Source: Gracilaria gracilis
Taxonomy: Eukaryota; Rhodophyta; Florideophyceae; Gracilariales; Gracilariaceae
Reading direction: 5' to 3'
NCBI GenBank assembly: GCA_030374805.1
Contig: JARGSG010000201.1
Location: forward strand, 1 to 31,454
Length of the DNA stretch: 31,454 nt
Positions 1 to 9,327 of the stretch are shown one piece after another; position 1 is the first letter of the stretch; each line of letters begins with the position of its first letter. Both the position numbers and the translations under genes were made by a program. The notes under the pieces are model-generated. The model was given only the letters and a program-made list of their open reading frames with translations. It did not search any database and was not told where the DNA came from.

Positions 1-646
1 GTAACTACCCAGCGCGTTTGGTGAGTCCCAAAAGGACGACACTGCTCCTGGGGTGGGAGTGGTGGCTGGGGAACACGGGTCGAAGATCATGGCGCTGAAC
101 GCGTCAGATCGCGGCCGCCTGCATCGCTTGTAGATAACTACTTGGACGATCGCGATCGGCGGCGACGCCGGTTCGTAGATCTACCATACCGCACACTGTC
201 GTGTTCAATGAACTTACTCCTTCGTGCCACGAAATTCCAACAATTCCATGTTTTCTGTTTCTGTTGATCACAAGCTGTGATGAACGATCAACAATATCGA
301 TAGATACCATACGTCAGGAAGAAAGCCGAACATGTAGTGCTCAGATGCCCTTTAACAGAGGCCTCTCGTCGAGAAGAGCTACCGAAGGTACCGCTGTTAG
401 CTGAAAGACGCGATCTGACTCTCCAACACTTGATTAGACATTATCCACAGAAGTTGTTAGCCTTCTTGAAGAGAGAAAACTTTCTGTACAAAAGCTTCAC
501 TTCAACCTAGTAATTGAAACTTGATGTCCGCATTAAGAAAGAAGTAACCGACGCTGACGGGGATGTCCACCAGATTCGTTTTCTCACACCATGTCCCGTA
601 GCCGCTGACTCATGAAGAAGAAGTTGTGGGTCTTAACGAAGCAGTG
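1..646. other. No gene recognised
   Basis: Only short frames without convincing starts or protein-like composition are seen on either strand. It may hold the edge of an upstream gene or the 5' flank of the ORF at 647. No tRNA, rRNA or repeat was recognised. Confidence 0.5.
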
Positions 647-1045
647 ATGAATCGTACGGTAATCACAGGTAAAACAAGGACGGTAGCAACTGTGACAGAT
701 CTTATAACTACCAGTGGTACGCTTCTGGCAACCATAGGAACATTGCTACTTGCCGTGAGTTTCGTCCTTCGTGTTATGATTGCGGTGAAGGGTTGTGGAA
801 AACAATCATTTTGGAAAGGGTTCTGGAGGTCGTGGCGATTGCAAACATCGCCTCAACAGATGAGGGCTCAGATCGTTGATGATCTCCAGAAGCTATTCGT
901 TTGCAGCGCCGAAGATAGCCGCGATGTAAGCGTTCGACTTGTGCGAGGGAAGCAAGGAGATCAGGCACTAAGATTTCTGCCGACCGAAATTTCTGCGCAG
1001 ACGTTGCAGAATGCCCTGCGCGCACCTGGGTTCCGATGTATCTGA
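647..1045 (+). CDS. Hypothetical small protein with one membrane segment
   Basis: This is a 132-residue ORF from ATG 647 to TGA 1043-1045. Residues about 20-46 form one long hydrophobic stretch (TTSGTLLATIGTLLLAVSF and onward), followed by a basic, tryptophan-containing segment (KGFWRSWR) and an amphipathic C-terminal half. That layout would suit a single-pass membrane protein with a soluble tail. I recognise no family. The open frame extends to a GTG at 626, but a eukaryotic gene should start at an ATG. It could also be an exon of a larger gene or a chance frame; there is no supporting neighbour or splice evidence. Confidence 0.35.
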   Translation: MNRTVITGKTRTVATVTDLITTSGTLLATIGTLLLAVSFVLRVMIAVKGCGKQSFWKGFWRSWRLQTSPQQMRAQIVDDLQKLFVCSAEDSRDVSVRLVRGKQGDQALRFLPTEISAQTLQNALRAPGFRCI

Positions 1046-1497
1046 AATGGACCATGTACATATATAACAGAAGGTTGTGGGAGCTCACTACAAGGGTCGT
1101 TGTCTACGTGCAATCGCTGTCTGGCCATACACTTTGGTAGCCCAATTGTCTCACAAAGTTACATCGGCACATGGGCAGCCCCCGCCCGCAATAACGTCAG
1201 AAGCACTTCCGAACTGCAACAGAGGTTACACCGCGATGCCGAAGTTTTCTCTTCGTATGTCACAGCAGACGGACCGCATCCGCAACGTCCACGCTCGTAC
1301 CACCGCACCGAGCTTCTACAACAGCCGCTCTCTCGTACGGCCCTCTGGCATGCGAACAGCATAGGCCAAGTATCTACGCAATATGTTGAACCGTAGAGGC
1401 GTTGTCTGCGTAAAACCAGCATACCAACGTGCGCTATTGCCGACGAGTTGTGGTAGTGATCGCCATTTGGCAGTCGTGCTCATATACTCCGTGCGCG

Positions 1498-1737
1498 ATG
1501 TCGTCGTCACTCCCAGCAGGGTGGGTAGCGCTTCAAGCACCTGACGGACGCTGGTCCTACGCATTCACTGCAACCGGCCACACTCAATGGGAAGCGCCTA
1601 TAGACGGACGCGCAGCAGGTGCTGCCAATGCAGGATGGCCGGGGAATGCGCCAAGCATGCCAGCGCAGACAGCCAGGCCACAGCATGATGGCTGGATGGC
1701 CGACACACGGTATCGTACAATAACGTTGACAATATGA
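1498..1737 (+). CDS. WW-domain miniprotein
   Basis: This ORF of 79 residues from ATG 1498 contains a WW domain at about residues 5-34. It begins LPAGW, has the central aromatic pair as WSYAF (Y-F instead of the common Y-Y), and ends in TQWEAP, so both signature tryptophans and the final proline are present. WW domains are 35-40-residue modules that bind proline-rich ligands, often in splicing, transcription or ubiquitin ligase complexes. The remainder is Ala/Pro/Gly-rich. A possible donor at 1710 (GTATCG) and acceptor at 1776-1778 would replace the last residues with a short alternative tail ending at 1797, so the 3' end is uncertain. It may be complete or the N-terminal exon of a larger WW protein. 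Confidence 0.6.
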   Translation: MSSSLPAGWVALQAPDGRWSYAFTATGHTQWEAPIDGRAAGAANAGWPGNAPSMPAQTARPQHDGWMADTRYRTITLTI

Positions 1738-1797
1738 GATGCCGTAGATATATTTGCTCTAATATGAACTTTATGCAGGACTCCTTGCTATTTCTAA

Positions 1798-2425
1798 GAA
1801 AGATCTAATGCAGCGACGACGGAGTGACGAGGAACAAACCACTTGCACCTGATGATGTCCCAAACTCATCTCAGATATCCATCCCAGTTCCCTCTTTGCA
1901 AAACAAAGCAAAAAAGCGGATGAGGCTGTGACTGCGATGCCCAACCTGGCAATCAGTGGGAGGGCGAAGATGCAGATGGGGTTAAAAATCGCCTCTCTAG
2001 TCGATGGGAACTTCCCATTGGGAAGCAAGAGAGCGGTGAGCGAATAGGTATCTACCGTTGTAAAGTTTATTACGCGAGCCGCGCAGGGTAAATCGCTTTG
2101 GAAGCGAAGCCGATGAAATACAAGGAAATCGCTGGTAGAAAATCTGGCTCGGGACAGAGCGCAAAACGGCCAATATATGATACGGTAGCCCTCTTCTCCT
2201 CGTGAATTCACTGGTGCATCATGATGCAAGTTGCGTATCTCAAACAAATCTTCTGATCAGATCTGTCGTGATAAGACAATATTCGGAGGTACGAACGGTA
2301 CCGACGGTACCAACGATAGCTCACGACCAGCGCCTTTTGCTTTACGATTGTATCTTGTTCATAATCCTGCAACGCCGGTTCTCTTCTCCCTAGCTATTCT
2401 TTCACTTTAGTCATTACGCAACAGT
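1798..2425. other. Intergenic region upstream of the SDR gene
   Basis: No convincing gene. A minus-strand frame (1771-2247) is open but begins with TTG and has no recognisable domain. GGTAC-containing repeats near 2287-2313 lie about 120 bp upstream of the next start codon and could be promoter elements. Confidence 0.4.
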
Positions 2426-3226
2426 ATGAAGACAATTACCTTCGTTTCGCCGCTAATAATACACGGTCGTCCCTCCCGATCTCATCGTACGGGTCGCCGT
2501 ATTCAAATATACGCCAAAGTTTCCTCTCCACCCGCAGACATTCTGGTAATAGCAGCCAACCGTGGACTCGGAGCACATTTGTCTACTGCGTTGAAAGAGA
2601 CAGATCATCTGCACACAACACATCGACCCTGCAGTGCTGCTTCTTCGGAACAAGAACAAGCGTCAACAACGCATCCACTTGACGCCTTGGATGGTTCCGC
2701 AGCAGAAGCTTTGTTTAACAGTTTGAAACCTCGTACAGTAGTGTCTTGTATAGGTGGAAAGGCTGGAGCACCAGAATTGCCCGACTTCACCGGAAACAAA
2801 AATCTTATTGACGCAGCAAGACGAGCAAATGTCCGACGCTTCGTGCTCATCTCCGCACTGGGTGCTGGAAACAGCGAAGGCAGCGTACCATTCCAAGTGA
2901 TGGACACTCTGCGCCCGATACTCCTCGAGAAGAGCCGCGCAGAAGCATACCTAAAGCAAGTTGAAGATATGGATTGGACCATCATCAGGCCAGCACCGAT
3001 TGTGGAAGGCAAAAGCGGAAACCCTGTTGCCACTGAGGATGTCAGTTGTTATGGAACGATCACGAGGCCCGACTTGGCAAGTGTGGTGAAGAAGATTCTC
3101 GTCAGTGAGAAGGCGAAGAATAAGACGTTGCACGTGGTGGATAGGGCTGGCTTGCTTATCGTGTCACCGTATGTACGTCCTCTAGAATTCTGGGAACCTC
3201 TGCCATTTAGCGAATTCGAGTTGTGA
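2426..3226 (+). CDS. Atypical short-chain dehydrogenase/NAD(P)-binding protein, probably plastid-targeted
   Basis: This 266-residue ORF is uninterrupted from ATG 2426. Residues 1-35 are rich in Ser/Arg/Thr, poor in acids and contain FVSP near the start, resembling red-algal/glaucophyte transit peptides. A Rossmann fold follows: beta strand DILVIAANRGLGAHL (a variant of the GxxGxxG dinucleotide loop), TVVSCIGG, the conserved NKNLIDAARRANVRRFVLISALGAG, then EKSRAEAYLK and WTIIRPAPIVEG. This is the pattern of atypical (NmrA/ycf39/Tic62-like) SDRs, which bind NAD(P)H and often lack the catalytic Tyr-Lys pair; plastid members act in photosystem assembly or metabolism. The substrate cannot be read from sequence. 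The stop is TGA at 3224-3226. Confidence 0.85.
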   Translation: MKTITFVSPLIIHGRPSRSHRTGRRIQIYAKVSSPPADILVIAANRGLGAHLSTALKETDHLHTTHRPCSAASSEQEQASTTHPLDALDGSAAEALFNSLKPRTVVSCIGGKAGAPELPDFTGNKNLIDAARRANVRRFVLISALGAGNSEGSVPFQVMDTLRPILLEKSRAEAYLKQVEDMDWTIIRPAPIVEGKSGNPVATEDVSCYGTITRPDLASVVKKILVSEKAKNKTLHVVDRAGLLIVSPYVRPLEFWEPLPFSEFEL

Positions 3227-4178
3227 GACAGCGACAGCGAAGGTGGGTTTTCGACGGAAGCCTTGCAAGTGATGGGGTATAGGCGACTCGGAGAAAGCTG
3301 CTCTCCGCTTGTTTGTTCAATTGCTGTTTAACGCTGCATCAACGATCAAGAAATGTGTTGATGCGTGTAGAGAACGAAGCGCATCTCTCGCGGATGGTGA
3401 TATGGGGAAGAAGGCAAGGCGCATCATCATGGGAGGGATTTTAAATGGTAACGATTGTAATAAACTACACGGTACTTTCTGGTGAGCATAAAATATCTTT
3501 CAATAGCGGGATTTGGTTCCCTACCATCAAGATGGAGAGAATCTGGGCATGACTGGTAGCATTGTGTTTCTTGCTCTGAATATCGTGTTATTCTTGTACT
3601 TGTCCAATCTAAAAAGATTTGCAGTGAATCTTCACAGAATAGTTTTGAAAGCCTTTGGTTGAAAGATAAATTCGTGCAGGCTGACGAAAGTCTGCAAGAT
3701 AATCGAGAATGATATTTCTGAGGAAGAATAAGATTGAACCTTCTCGAAAACCTCACAGGGAAGATATGTACATGGCAACGCTGTCGTTGGCTAGAGGAAG
3801 GCTAGCCCTCTTTTACACTAACAGCTAACTTTTAACCCTTGGTCAAGGAATTCATCTACGAAGGTATGGTAGCATGTTTCGCCCCCTCTTGGGCACACGT
3901 GTCAAGACTGAGGTGCTCATATCAGACAGACAGATATGTGAAGGAGTGGTGGAGATTGGTAGATAGAGCTCCCAACCGTCTTCATCAGTCCTTTACGCGG
4001 TGCTCACCAGTATTGACCGACTCGGCAGACCGAATCACCGTGCGTCTCACAGCTTCATAGACCATTCTCTCAGTTTATTTTGTGCAGATGATAGCAATAT
4101 TTGTAACAATCAACTGATACTACCATCTCCGCAAGAGAAAGCAACTGTGTTGAACCTATCAGATTTTGCGCTCTTGCA
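3227..4178. other. Intergenic region, SDR 3' flank and TraB-gene 5' flank
   Basis: Only short overlapping frames in several registers are present and none looks protein-like. The region probably holds the 3' UTR of the SDR gene and the promoter and 5' UTR of the TraB-family gene. An additional upstream exon of the latter cannot be excluded. Confidence 0.4.
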
Positions 4179-5467
4179 ATGTCGGAAGCATTTGTGTCTT
4201 ATTTCCCACAATCTCTTCATCAGCGCAGTTCAGGCGTATGGGGAGATTCTGCGGAAAGGTACAGGCGGAGTTGTTCTTTTAGTCCGTCTCGTCTTTCAAA
4301 GAAATCCATTGAGACATCATATACGCATCATCGAACAGATCTGTCTCCAGTATGTTCACGAGAATCATGGCTTCCGCTAAGCGCTGCGGCGGTTACCGAC
4401 AATTTAACTGGCTCGAAGATATACATTGTTGGTTGTGTCCATGGATCTAATGTCAGTGCAGGTTCGTATAGAAACATCCTCTCGAAATGCCCAAATGTCC
4501 AAGCTCATCAACTACGTTTTACTAACCATTTTGACCACCACTGCAGACGATGTACGTCAAGTTTTGGACAGAACCGATCCGGACGCTGTTGTAAGTTGGA
4601 TCTCTTTTCCTTTATGCATCTCTACAGTTATAGAATTCTGACAAACCATTTTAGGTTTTGGAGCTGTGTGAACCGCGATTGAAAGCACTTCGCAAGACAA
4701 TCTCTCGAAAAGATGAAGGATCACAATACTCAGCGAACATAAAAGCCAGAACGAAAAAATCCTTCTCCCAGTTATCGAAAACATTCGGAGGTCGTGGACC
4801 AGCATTGGTTGCTCTAATTCTTGAGAAGGTGTATGAATTCCAAACCTTGGTCGGTATTGATCCAGGAATAGAATTCGTTGAACCCATAGTAAGGTTTCCT
4901 CCTAACCGTATTATATGCGGTGACGTCCTGGCAAGAGACACAGTTAAGGCGTTGTTCAAAGTATTTGCAGCGCCATTTCGATCGCTTAATGATTGTTTTG
5001 CATCCATTGTTGACATTGTGAACAGGTTGATATTTCCACCCAAGGGTGGTGTGCGAATACTTTCCGTCTTCCTGAGAAGTCCGGCACGACTTTTCGAACT
5101 TTTGAGATTGTTACTCCCAGCTTCCATGGTTGCCATTTTGGTCGGTTTGGCTGGCAATGCTGGTGCTGTTGCCTTCGATATGACTCCTATTGGTGCGTCT
5201 GTTTCACACCCGATGTTTGCATCTTCTCTGTCATCTCTGTCTTCACTTGTGGATACGGCCCTAGTTGCGTACATTAATATATCGTTGCTTCGCTTCCTCA
5301 AGGTTTTGATTGCCGATCGGGATAAGGTTCTTTCCCAGAACGTGCTGAACACGCTGTCGAACTTTCGAGAAGGTCAGGGAGCTCCTGTGACGGTTTGCGT
5401 TGTTGTCGGTCTTCTACATGTGAACGGCATGTTGAGAATTTTACAAGAGCAAGTTAAGAGTTCATAG
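4179..5467 (+). CDS. TraB-family membrane protein, three exons
   Basis: I join exons 4179-4461, 4547-4590 and 4655-5467 (379 residues). Intron 1 (4462-4546) starts GTTCGT, has TACTAAC near 4519 and ends CTGCAG. Intron 2 (4591-4654) starts GTAAGT and ends TTTTAG. Joining restores a TraB pattern: an IYIVGCVHGSNVSA strand, a DPDAVVLELCEPR segment (both split by introns), GIDPGIEF, RIICGDVLARDTVKALF and a C-terminal VTVCVVVGLLHVNGM. These match the GTaHvS, ELC.R, PG.EF, LgDRp..iT and GaGHv.G blocks of TraB proteins (eukaryotic TRABD relatives). Hydrophobic stretches near residues 255-330 suggest membrane anchoring. The Ser/Arg-rich first 70 residues could be an organelle presequence. Function in algae is unknown. 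The start is the first in-frame ATG and is less certain than the splice sites. Confidence 0.8.
4462..4546 (+). other. Intron 1 of the TraB-family gene
   Basis: This 85-bp intron has a GTTCGT donor, a TACTAAC branch-site match near 4519-4525 and a CTGCAG acceptor. It interrupts a codon (phase 1); splicing joins the conserved GSNVSA block to DDVRQVL. Confidence 0.8.
4591..4654 (+). other. Intron 2 of the TraB-family gene
   Basis: This 64-bp intron has a GTAAGT donor and a TTTTAG acceptor, phase 0. It separates DPDAV from VLELCEPR; the continuity of the family's ELC.R block across the junction supports it strongly. Confidence 0.88.
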
Positions 5468-5623
5468 ATTATTATCCGTCAAGAGACTATTGATTTCGTG
5501 GATTCATATACAGATTCGTACAGGCGACGGCCGCAAGCGTGTTTCCGCTCTGATCAGACTTGTGTTACAGAGTGATGCATAAGTTAAAGCCTGGGTCTAA
5601 TATCTATGTGTACAGTTTGCATC

Positions 5624-7027
5624 TTATGTACATGGTGATTCCTTTTCGAGAAGATACAAAGTATGGAACATTCCTGTCGCAGACTGCAATGCCCTATATC
5701 CTTTCGGAATTTGAACTCGTGACAAAGAAACCCGATGGGGCCTGATTACACGGGCATTTTGACTTCCTTCGATTGTAAGTCCCATTTCACCAGCAGCAAT
5801 CTGCCCGAAAGTGTTTGTACCTGTTGCAAAAGCACATCCATCATCAGTAGTGATAGCATAATGAGAGAGACCTGCACTAACCGACGCCGCACTTATGTGA
5901 AGCAGCTCATCAGATACATGAAATCGCTTTCGATGAATACTTACGGCGACTTCGCTTTCATCAGTACTCGCAACGGCAAACCCTTCCCCGACAGACAAAT
6001 GTGTTACACGGCTCATTCCCAACCCACCGATCACGCTCAAACCACCATGGCGCTTTCCAGTTACCAATACCATATTATCAACCGTTAAAAGCATTGTGGT
6101 ATCCGAACCACAAGCAACTCGCACAACCTTTCTGCCAAAACAGCCAATGGGTGCAAATTTGTCCCTTCCTCCACCTCGTCTCCCTCCAAGTTGTCCTCTT
6201 GAATTATCTCCAGTCCCCCACGCAGTGCCGTCCTCTAGCAACACAACCGTGTGAGCATTTCCAGCCGCAATCATACGTGCTGGCAACAGTTCCAGCTTCG
6301 AGAACCGTGGCTGCTGCACACAGTTGCCAAGCCCGAGTTGCCCGAATTCGTTGGCTCCTGTGACGAGAACAAGCCCTTGGCCAGTGAGAACCACTGTGTG
6401 TCCAAGTCCGCAGGCCACCTGCGCGACTCTCGCCCACTTGAGGTCTATAACCGGCGTCCATGCAGAGCGGAGTGATAAGTCACCAAGTCCTAATTGCCCT
6501 CTATGGTTGGCTCCTGCGACATGTAGTGTACCAAGTTCAGAAACTGCGGCAGAATGATGAGCTCCCGCACTGATTAGGATTAGGTTCGCGGGTGGTCGTT
6601 CAAATTCGAATGCTTCAGAAGCCACTCTGTATGTGGAAGTGAGAGAGTTTTGATCATTGTGATCCGGTCTGACTCCCTGTCCCAGATCGTTTCGACCGCA
6701 GCTCCATACTTCTGTGGGTCCCGTAGGTGCGGCAGCTCCATCCAGTCGTTGCAAATAGCGCAGCAATGAAATCCAAGTTTCTGAAGAAAGCTTATTGTCA
6801 ACCAGGGCTTTACCGTTTGGGTGTGCATACACTAGAGCTGCTGCTGCTACTTCGGTTGCATACGCAAGAGATTGTACGTTCTCTACCAAAGCTGCACTTT
6901 TGAGAGCCGAGAGATCACTCGCAGTCAAGTCGCAACAGTACAACAGATGCTCAACAAGATGTTGTGGAAGTACCGTAAAAATTGCGAGACCGTTTGGCAA
7001 CGGCGCCGGGTAAGAACCCATTTTCAT
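5624..7027 (-). CDS. F-box-like/RCC1 beta-propeller protein
   Basis: A 467-residue protein from ATG 7027; the ATG at 7021 has an even better context (purine at -3, G at +4). Residues about 8-45 (LAIFTVLPQHLVEHLLYCC onward) resemble an F-box. From about residue 105 come six or so RCC1 repeats with the usual cores: EVWSCGRNDLGQG, LHVAGANHRGQLGLGD, VLVTGANEFGQLGLGN, AWGTGDNSRGQLGG, VLVTGKRHGG and AFATGTNTFGQIAAGE, with GxxHtv-type strands (SAGAHHSAAV, CGLGHTVVL, AGNAHTVVL). RCC1 propellers bind protein partners, classically Ran GTPase. With an F-box the likely role is substrate recognition in an SCF ubiquitin ligase; this is inference. The frame stays open upstream to a TTG at 7315 and an ATG at 7237, but the Ser/Cys/Arg-rich extension looks like 5' UTR. 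It is convergent with the TraB gene, leaving 156 bp between stops. Confidence 0.85.
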   Translation of the reverse strand: MKMGSYPAPLPNGLAIFTVLPQHLVEHLLYCCDLTASDLSALKSAALVENVQSLAYATEVAAAALVYAHPNGKALVDNKLSSETWISLLRYLQRLDGAAAPTGPTEVWSCGRNDLGQGVRPDHNDQNSLTSTYRVASEAFEFERPPANLILISAGAHHSAAVSELGTLHVAGANHRGQLGLGDLSLRSAWTPVIDLKWARVAQVACGLGHTVVLTGQGLVLVTGANEFGQLGLGNCVQQPRFSKLELLPARMIAAGNAHTVVLLEDGTAWGTGDNSRGQLGGRRGGGRDKFAPIGCFGRKVVRVACGSDTTMLLTVDNMVLVTGKRHGGLSVIGGLGMSRVTHLSVGEGFAVASTDESEVAVSIHRKRFHVSDELLHISAASVSAGLSHYAITTDDGCAFATGTNTFGQIAAGEMGLTIEGSQNARVIRPHRVSLSRVQIPKGYRALQSATGMFHTLYLLEKESPCT

Positions 7028-7986
7028 GTGTTTCCGGGGACGGCGTGACGTGTTGACAGAAGATGATAACGACACTCTCTGAAAAATGTGCGTGGCATTA
7101 GTGTTTGGAGCACAAGGCGTACGAGAGCACGCGTCACCGAGACTGACGAACGTCTGTGAAGGAGAAACAGAGCTTGGAAAGCATCTCTGTTGTGGCGAAT
7201 CAGACGAGGGATTACAACGCGAACCACAGACCGACATGCGGTTAAGACAGACCGTGACAGTACGAAGGTTGTAACCGAGTTGCTCAATTTGCCCGCAGCG
7301 TGTTTGTCGGGACAAGAAAACGGCCCTGAAAAGCAGGCTACAACCGTCTCGAACACGAGGATGATAGGGCCGCGTGGACGCGCAACAGTGACGAAGATGG
7401 GATTGGCGCGGACGTCGGACTCTGCCGGAGTTGATGTGACGGTTGTGAGTGGAAGCGGTTGAGCAAATGGCACCAGGGCGGTTGGGCGGTTGCTGTGGCT
7501 TCGCATGTTTGGCATTGGGCGAATGTGGTGTGTGTGGCGGTGTGCTGCGTTGAATGGCGGCGTTCTTGCGATTGGTGGCGTCTTCGTGGCGATAGATGTC
7601 TTTTTGGCCAATTAGATCGCGGTTGCGGATGGCGGTTCTGTGATCTTTTGTCGTTCAGATGTCCGAAGAGACACATCTGGTAACGGTACTGTACCGTGTA
7701 CCGTTGGTAGATGACCGAGACGAAGGTATCGGATCAACCACTTGCTCACCCTTGGCAAAGCAGCTTCGCACTCTTCCGCCGGTGGCGATGTGAGTTGTGA
7801 GTCATAACTTGTGACAGACTGACTTGCGGCAATGTGGGCTAGGGATAATATTGGGCTTTCACGCATGATTCAAAAGAATGAAGTCGAGGACTAACATCGT
7901 CAACGCGGAGGACGGATGAGAAGAACATGTTTTAGGCAATCTAAAAGTACAGATACGCTCCTCGTGCGCCAACCCAGTTCATGTGC
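7028..7986. other. GC-rich intergenic region between two minus-strand genes
   Basis: This holds the promoter and 5' UTR of the F-box/RCC1 gene and the 3' flank of the gene at 7987. A 196-codon minus frame (7024-7611) has no ATG near its start and overlaps another open frame, so I do not accept it. An 84-codon minus ORF with a real ATG (7866-7612) is listed separately. A nested inverted repeat lies at 7682-7705. Confidence 0.4.
7612..7866 (-). CDS. Possible small hypothetical ORF
   Basis: An 84-residue ORF with an ATG start at 7866 and a TAA stop. The middle (EECEAALPRVSKWLIRYLRL) is protein-like and could be helical; the rest is Pro/Ser/Thr-rich. No family recognised. It may be a leader exon of the downstream F-box/RCC1 transcript, a small gene, or chance. 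Confidence 0.2.
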   Translation of the reverse strand: MRESPILSLAHIAASQSVTSYDSQLTSPPAEECEAALPRVSKWLIRYLRLGHLPTVHGTVPLPDVSLRTSERQKITEPPSATAI

Positions 7987-9327
7987 TTAAGGAGCCGCCA
8001 AATTGTCAAGATATTTCTCCACATCTACGGTATGTTTCATAATATCTTTCCCAAACGCCTCATTCACATGCCTTTCTATCGACTCTCGTTCTGTCTGGCC
8101 CAAGTGATTTCCATTAGTGCGAGAGGAAAGGGACGCCGGCTCAGAAGTGGAACCCCTCTGTTCTAATACCCCGAACTCTTCGATGCCGCGTCTCATAGCA
8201 GTCTGCCCCAACGAGGTCGAATACGCCTTCAAGCCACGTTGCTCATCCCCATTTGCGGCTCGATGACTGGAATCCCCAAAATTATTCTCCCGTCCACCAT
8301 CGATTTCACCAGACCTTCCGAACTCGAAAATGTTCGCCCTCAAGGTCTTCGAAGTCTTCCGCAACAAATTACGAAGTGGCTTCCCTCTAGGCGAGTCACC
8401 ACTGCCCCCCCTTCTGTAGGAAAGCAACTTCCTTAAAGAACCCGTCTTCGACAAGTTCCGATCCCTTTCGGCTTCTTCATCGGCCCGCATATCCCCAGGT
8501 GCGGTTTCCGAAGGCGCCACTACTCCGTCCTCCGTTGCGTCGTTTCTTGAAGCCCCACTGCCGCTTGCTTTTCGGGTCAGCCTCCTGATCATTTCCATCC
8601 CTTCCCGGAAATCAGGGGAAATCTTGCGGATAAAACCTGACGATTGCGAAGCATTGGTTGCCGCAGCTGTTTTCGGCGGTTGCTCCGACTCCCTGTATAG
8701 TCGCCCTTCTGGTTCCCCTCTTTCTTCTTCCCCCTCGTCTTGTGTACGCTCCGTGTCGTTGGTCTTGCCACTTTGCGATGTTTCGACCCAGAAAGCAGAC
8801 CTCGCTGATGCTAGTGTCGGACCTGCGCCATTAGAATCAACCGACATGATCTTGCGCGAATTGTCTGGTTGAGTAGCAATCACCCGCGATGTCCTAAAAC
8901 GAGCTCGAACGGGGCTTATCTCGTCGTCGTGGTTCGGAGTGCAAGGCGATTTCATGGCTTCTTTCGTGTCATTTACCATGCCATGGCCTTGCAGCAATGG
9001 AGAGGCTGTACCAGGGCCGTTCATCGCATGATGAACGTCTCCGGAGAACGACGTCAATGAGTTGAAGTCCCAAGTAGAGTCTCCAGAAGTCGTGATGGAG
9101 ATGTTACTGCGAAACCGAAAATCTGGGGGATAGTTGTTCGAGCCTTCCACCTTGACTCTGTGAAACTTCCCCGGGCTCTCGTATGCCACCTTGCGGAAGC
9201 ATTTAGGCCTGTCGGTTTCGAGGAATGGGTTGAAATGGAGCTTGCACCTTCTTGCGGGAGCGGGGAGGGTGGCGGCGACCGCACCAACAAAGTCCACATA
9301 TCCTTTTCTGCATCCGAAGAGATTCAT
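7987..9327 (-). CDS. Hypothetical disordered protein with a conserved-looking N-terminus
   Basis: This 446-residue ORF starts at ATG 9327 (the frame continues to a TTG at 9426, which I reject as a start). Residues 1-80 look folded: Cys/aromatic/basic, including GCRKGYVDFVGAV and HFNPFLETDRPKCF. From about 90 on the chain is Ser/Glu/Arg/Gly-rich and probably disordered, with basic patches (SLRKLLSYRRGG, PLRNLLRKTSKTLR) that could be phosphorylation or membrane-binding sites. The last 40 residues (QTERESIERHVNEAFGKDI onward) form a probable amphipathic helix. I recognise no family; it may be lineage-specific. No frame breaks in 447 codons support a real gene. Confidence 0.6.
   Translation of the reverse strand: MNLFGCRKGYVDFVGAVAATLPAPARRCKLHFNPFLETDRPKCFRKVAYESPGKFHRVKVEGSNNYPPDFRFRSNISITTSGDSTWDFNSLTSFSGDVHHAMNGPGTASPLLQGHGMVNDTKEAMKSPCTPNHDDEISPVRARFRTSRVIATQPDNSRKIMSVDSNGAGPTLASARSAFWVETSQSGKTNDTERTQDEGEEERGEPEGRLYRESEQPPKTAAATNASQSSGFIRKISPDFREGMEMIRRLTRKASGSGASRNDATEDGVVAPSETAPGDMRADEEAERDRNLSKTGSLRKLLSYRRGGSGDSPRGKPLRNLLRKTSKTLRANIFEFGRSGEIDGGRENNFGDSSHRAANGDEQRGLKAYSTSLGQTAMRRGIEEFGVLEQRGSTSEPASLSSRTNGNHLGQTERESIERHVNEAFGKDIMKHTVDVEKYLDNLAAP

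Noticed and set aside
1771..2247. Hydrophobic minus-strand ORF of 158 codons
   Set aside because: Starts with TTG, has no domain and overlaps the possible 3' exon of the WW gene.
7024..7611. Minus-strand open frame of 196 codons
   Set aside because: It starts with TTG, overlaps the upstream part of another open frame and has no recognisable domain; GC-rich DNA explains its length.
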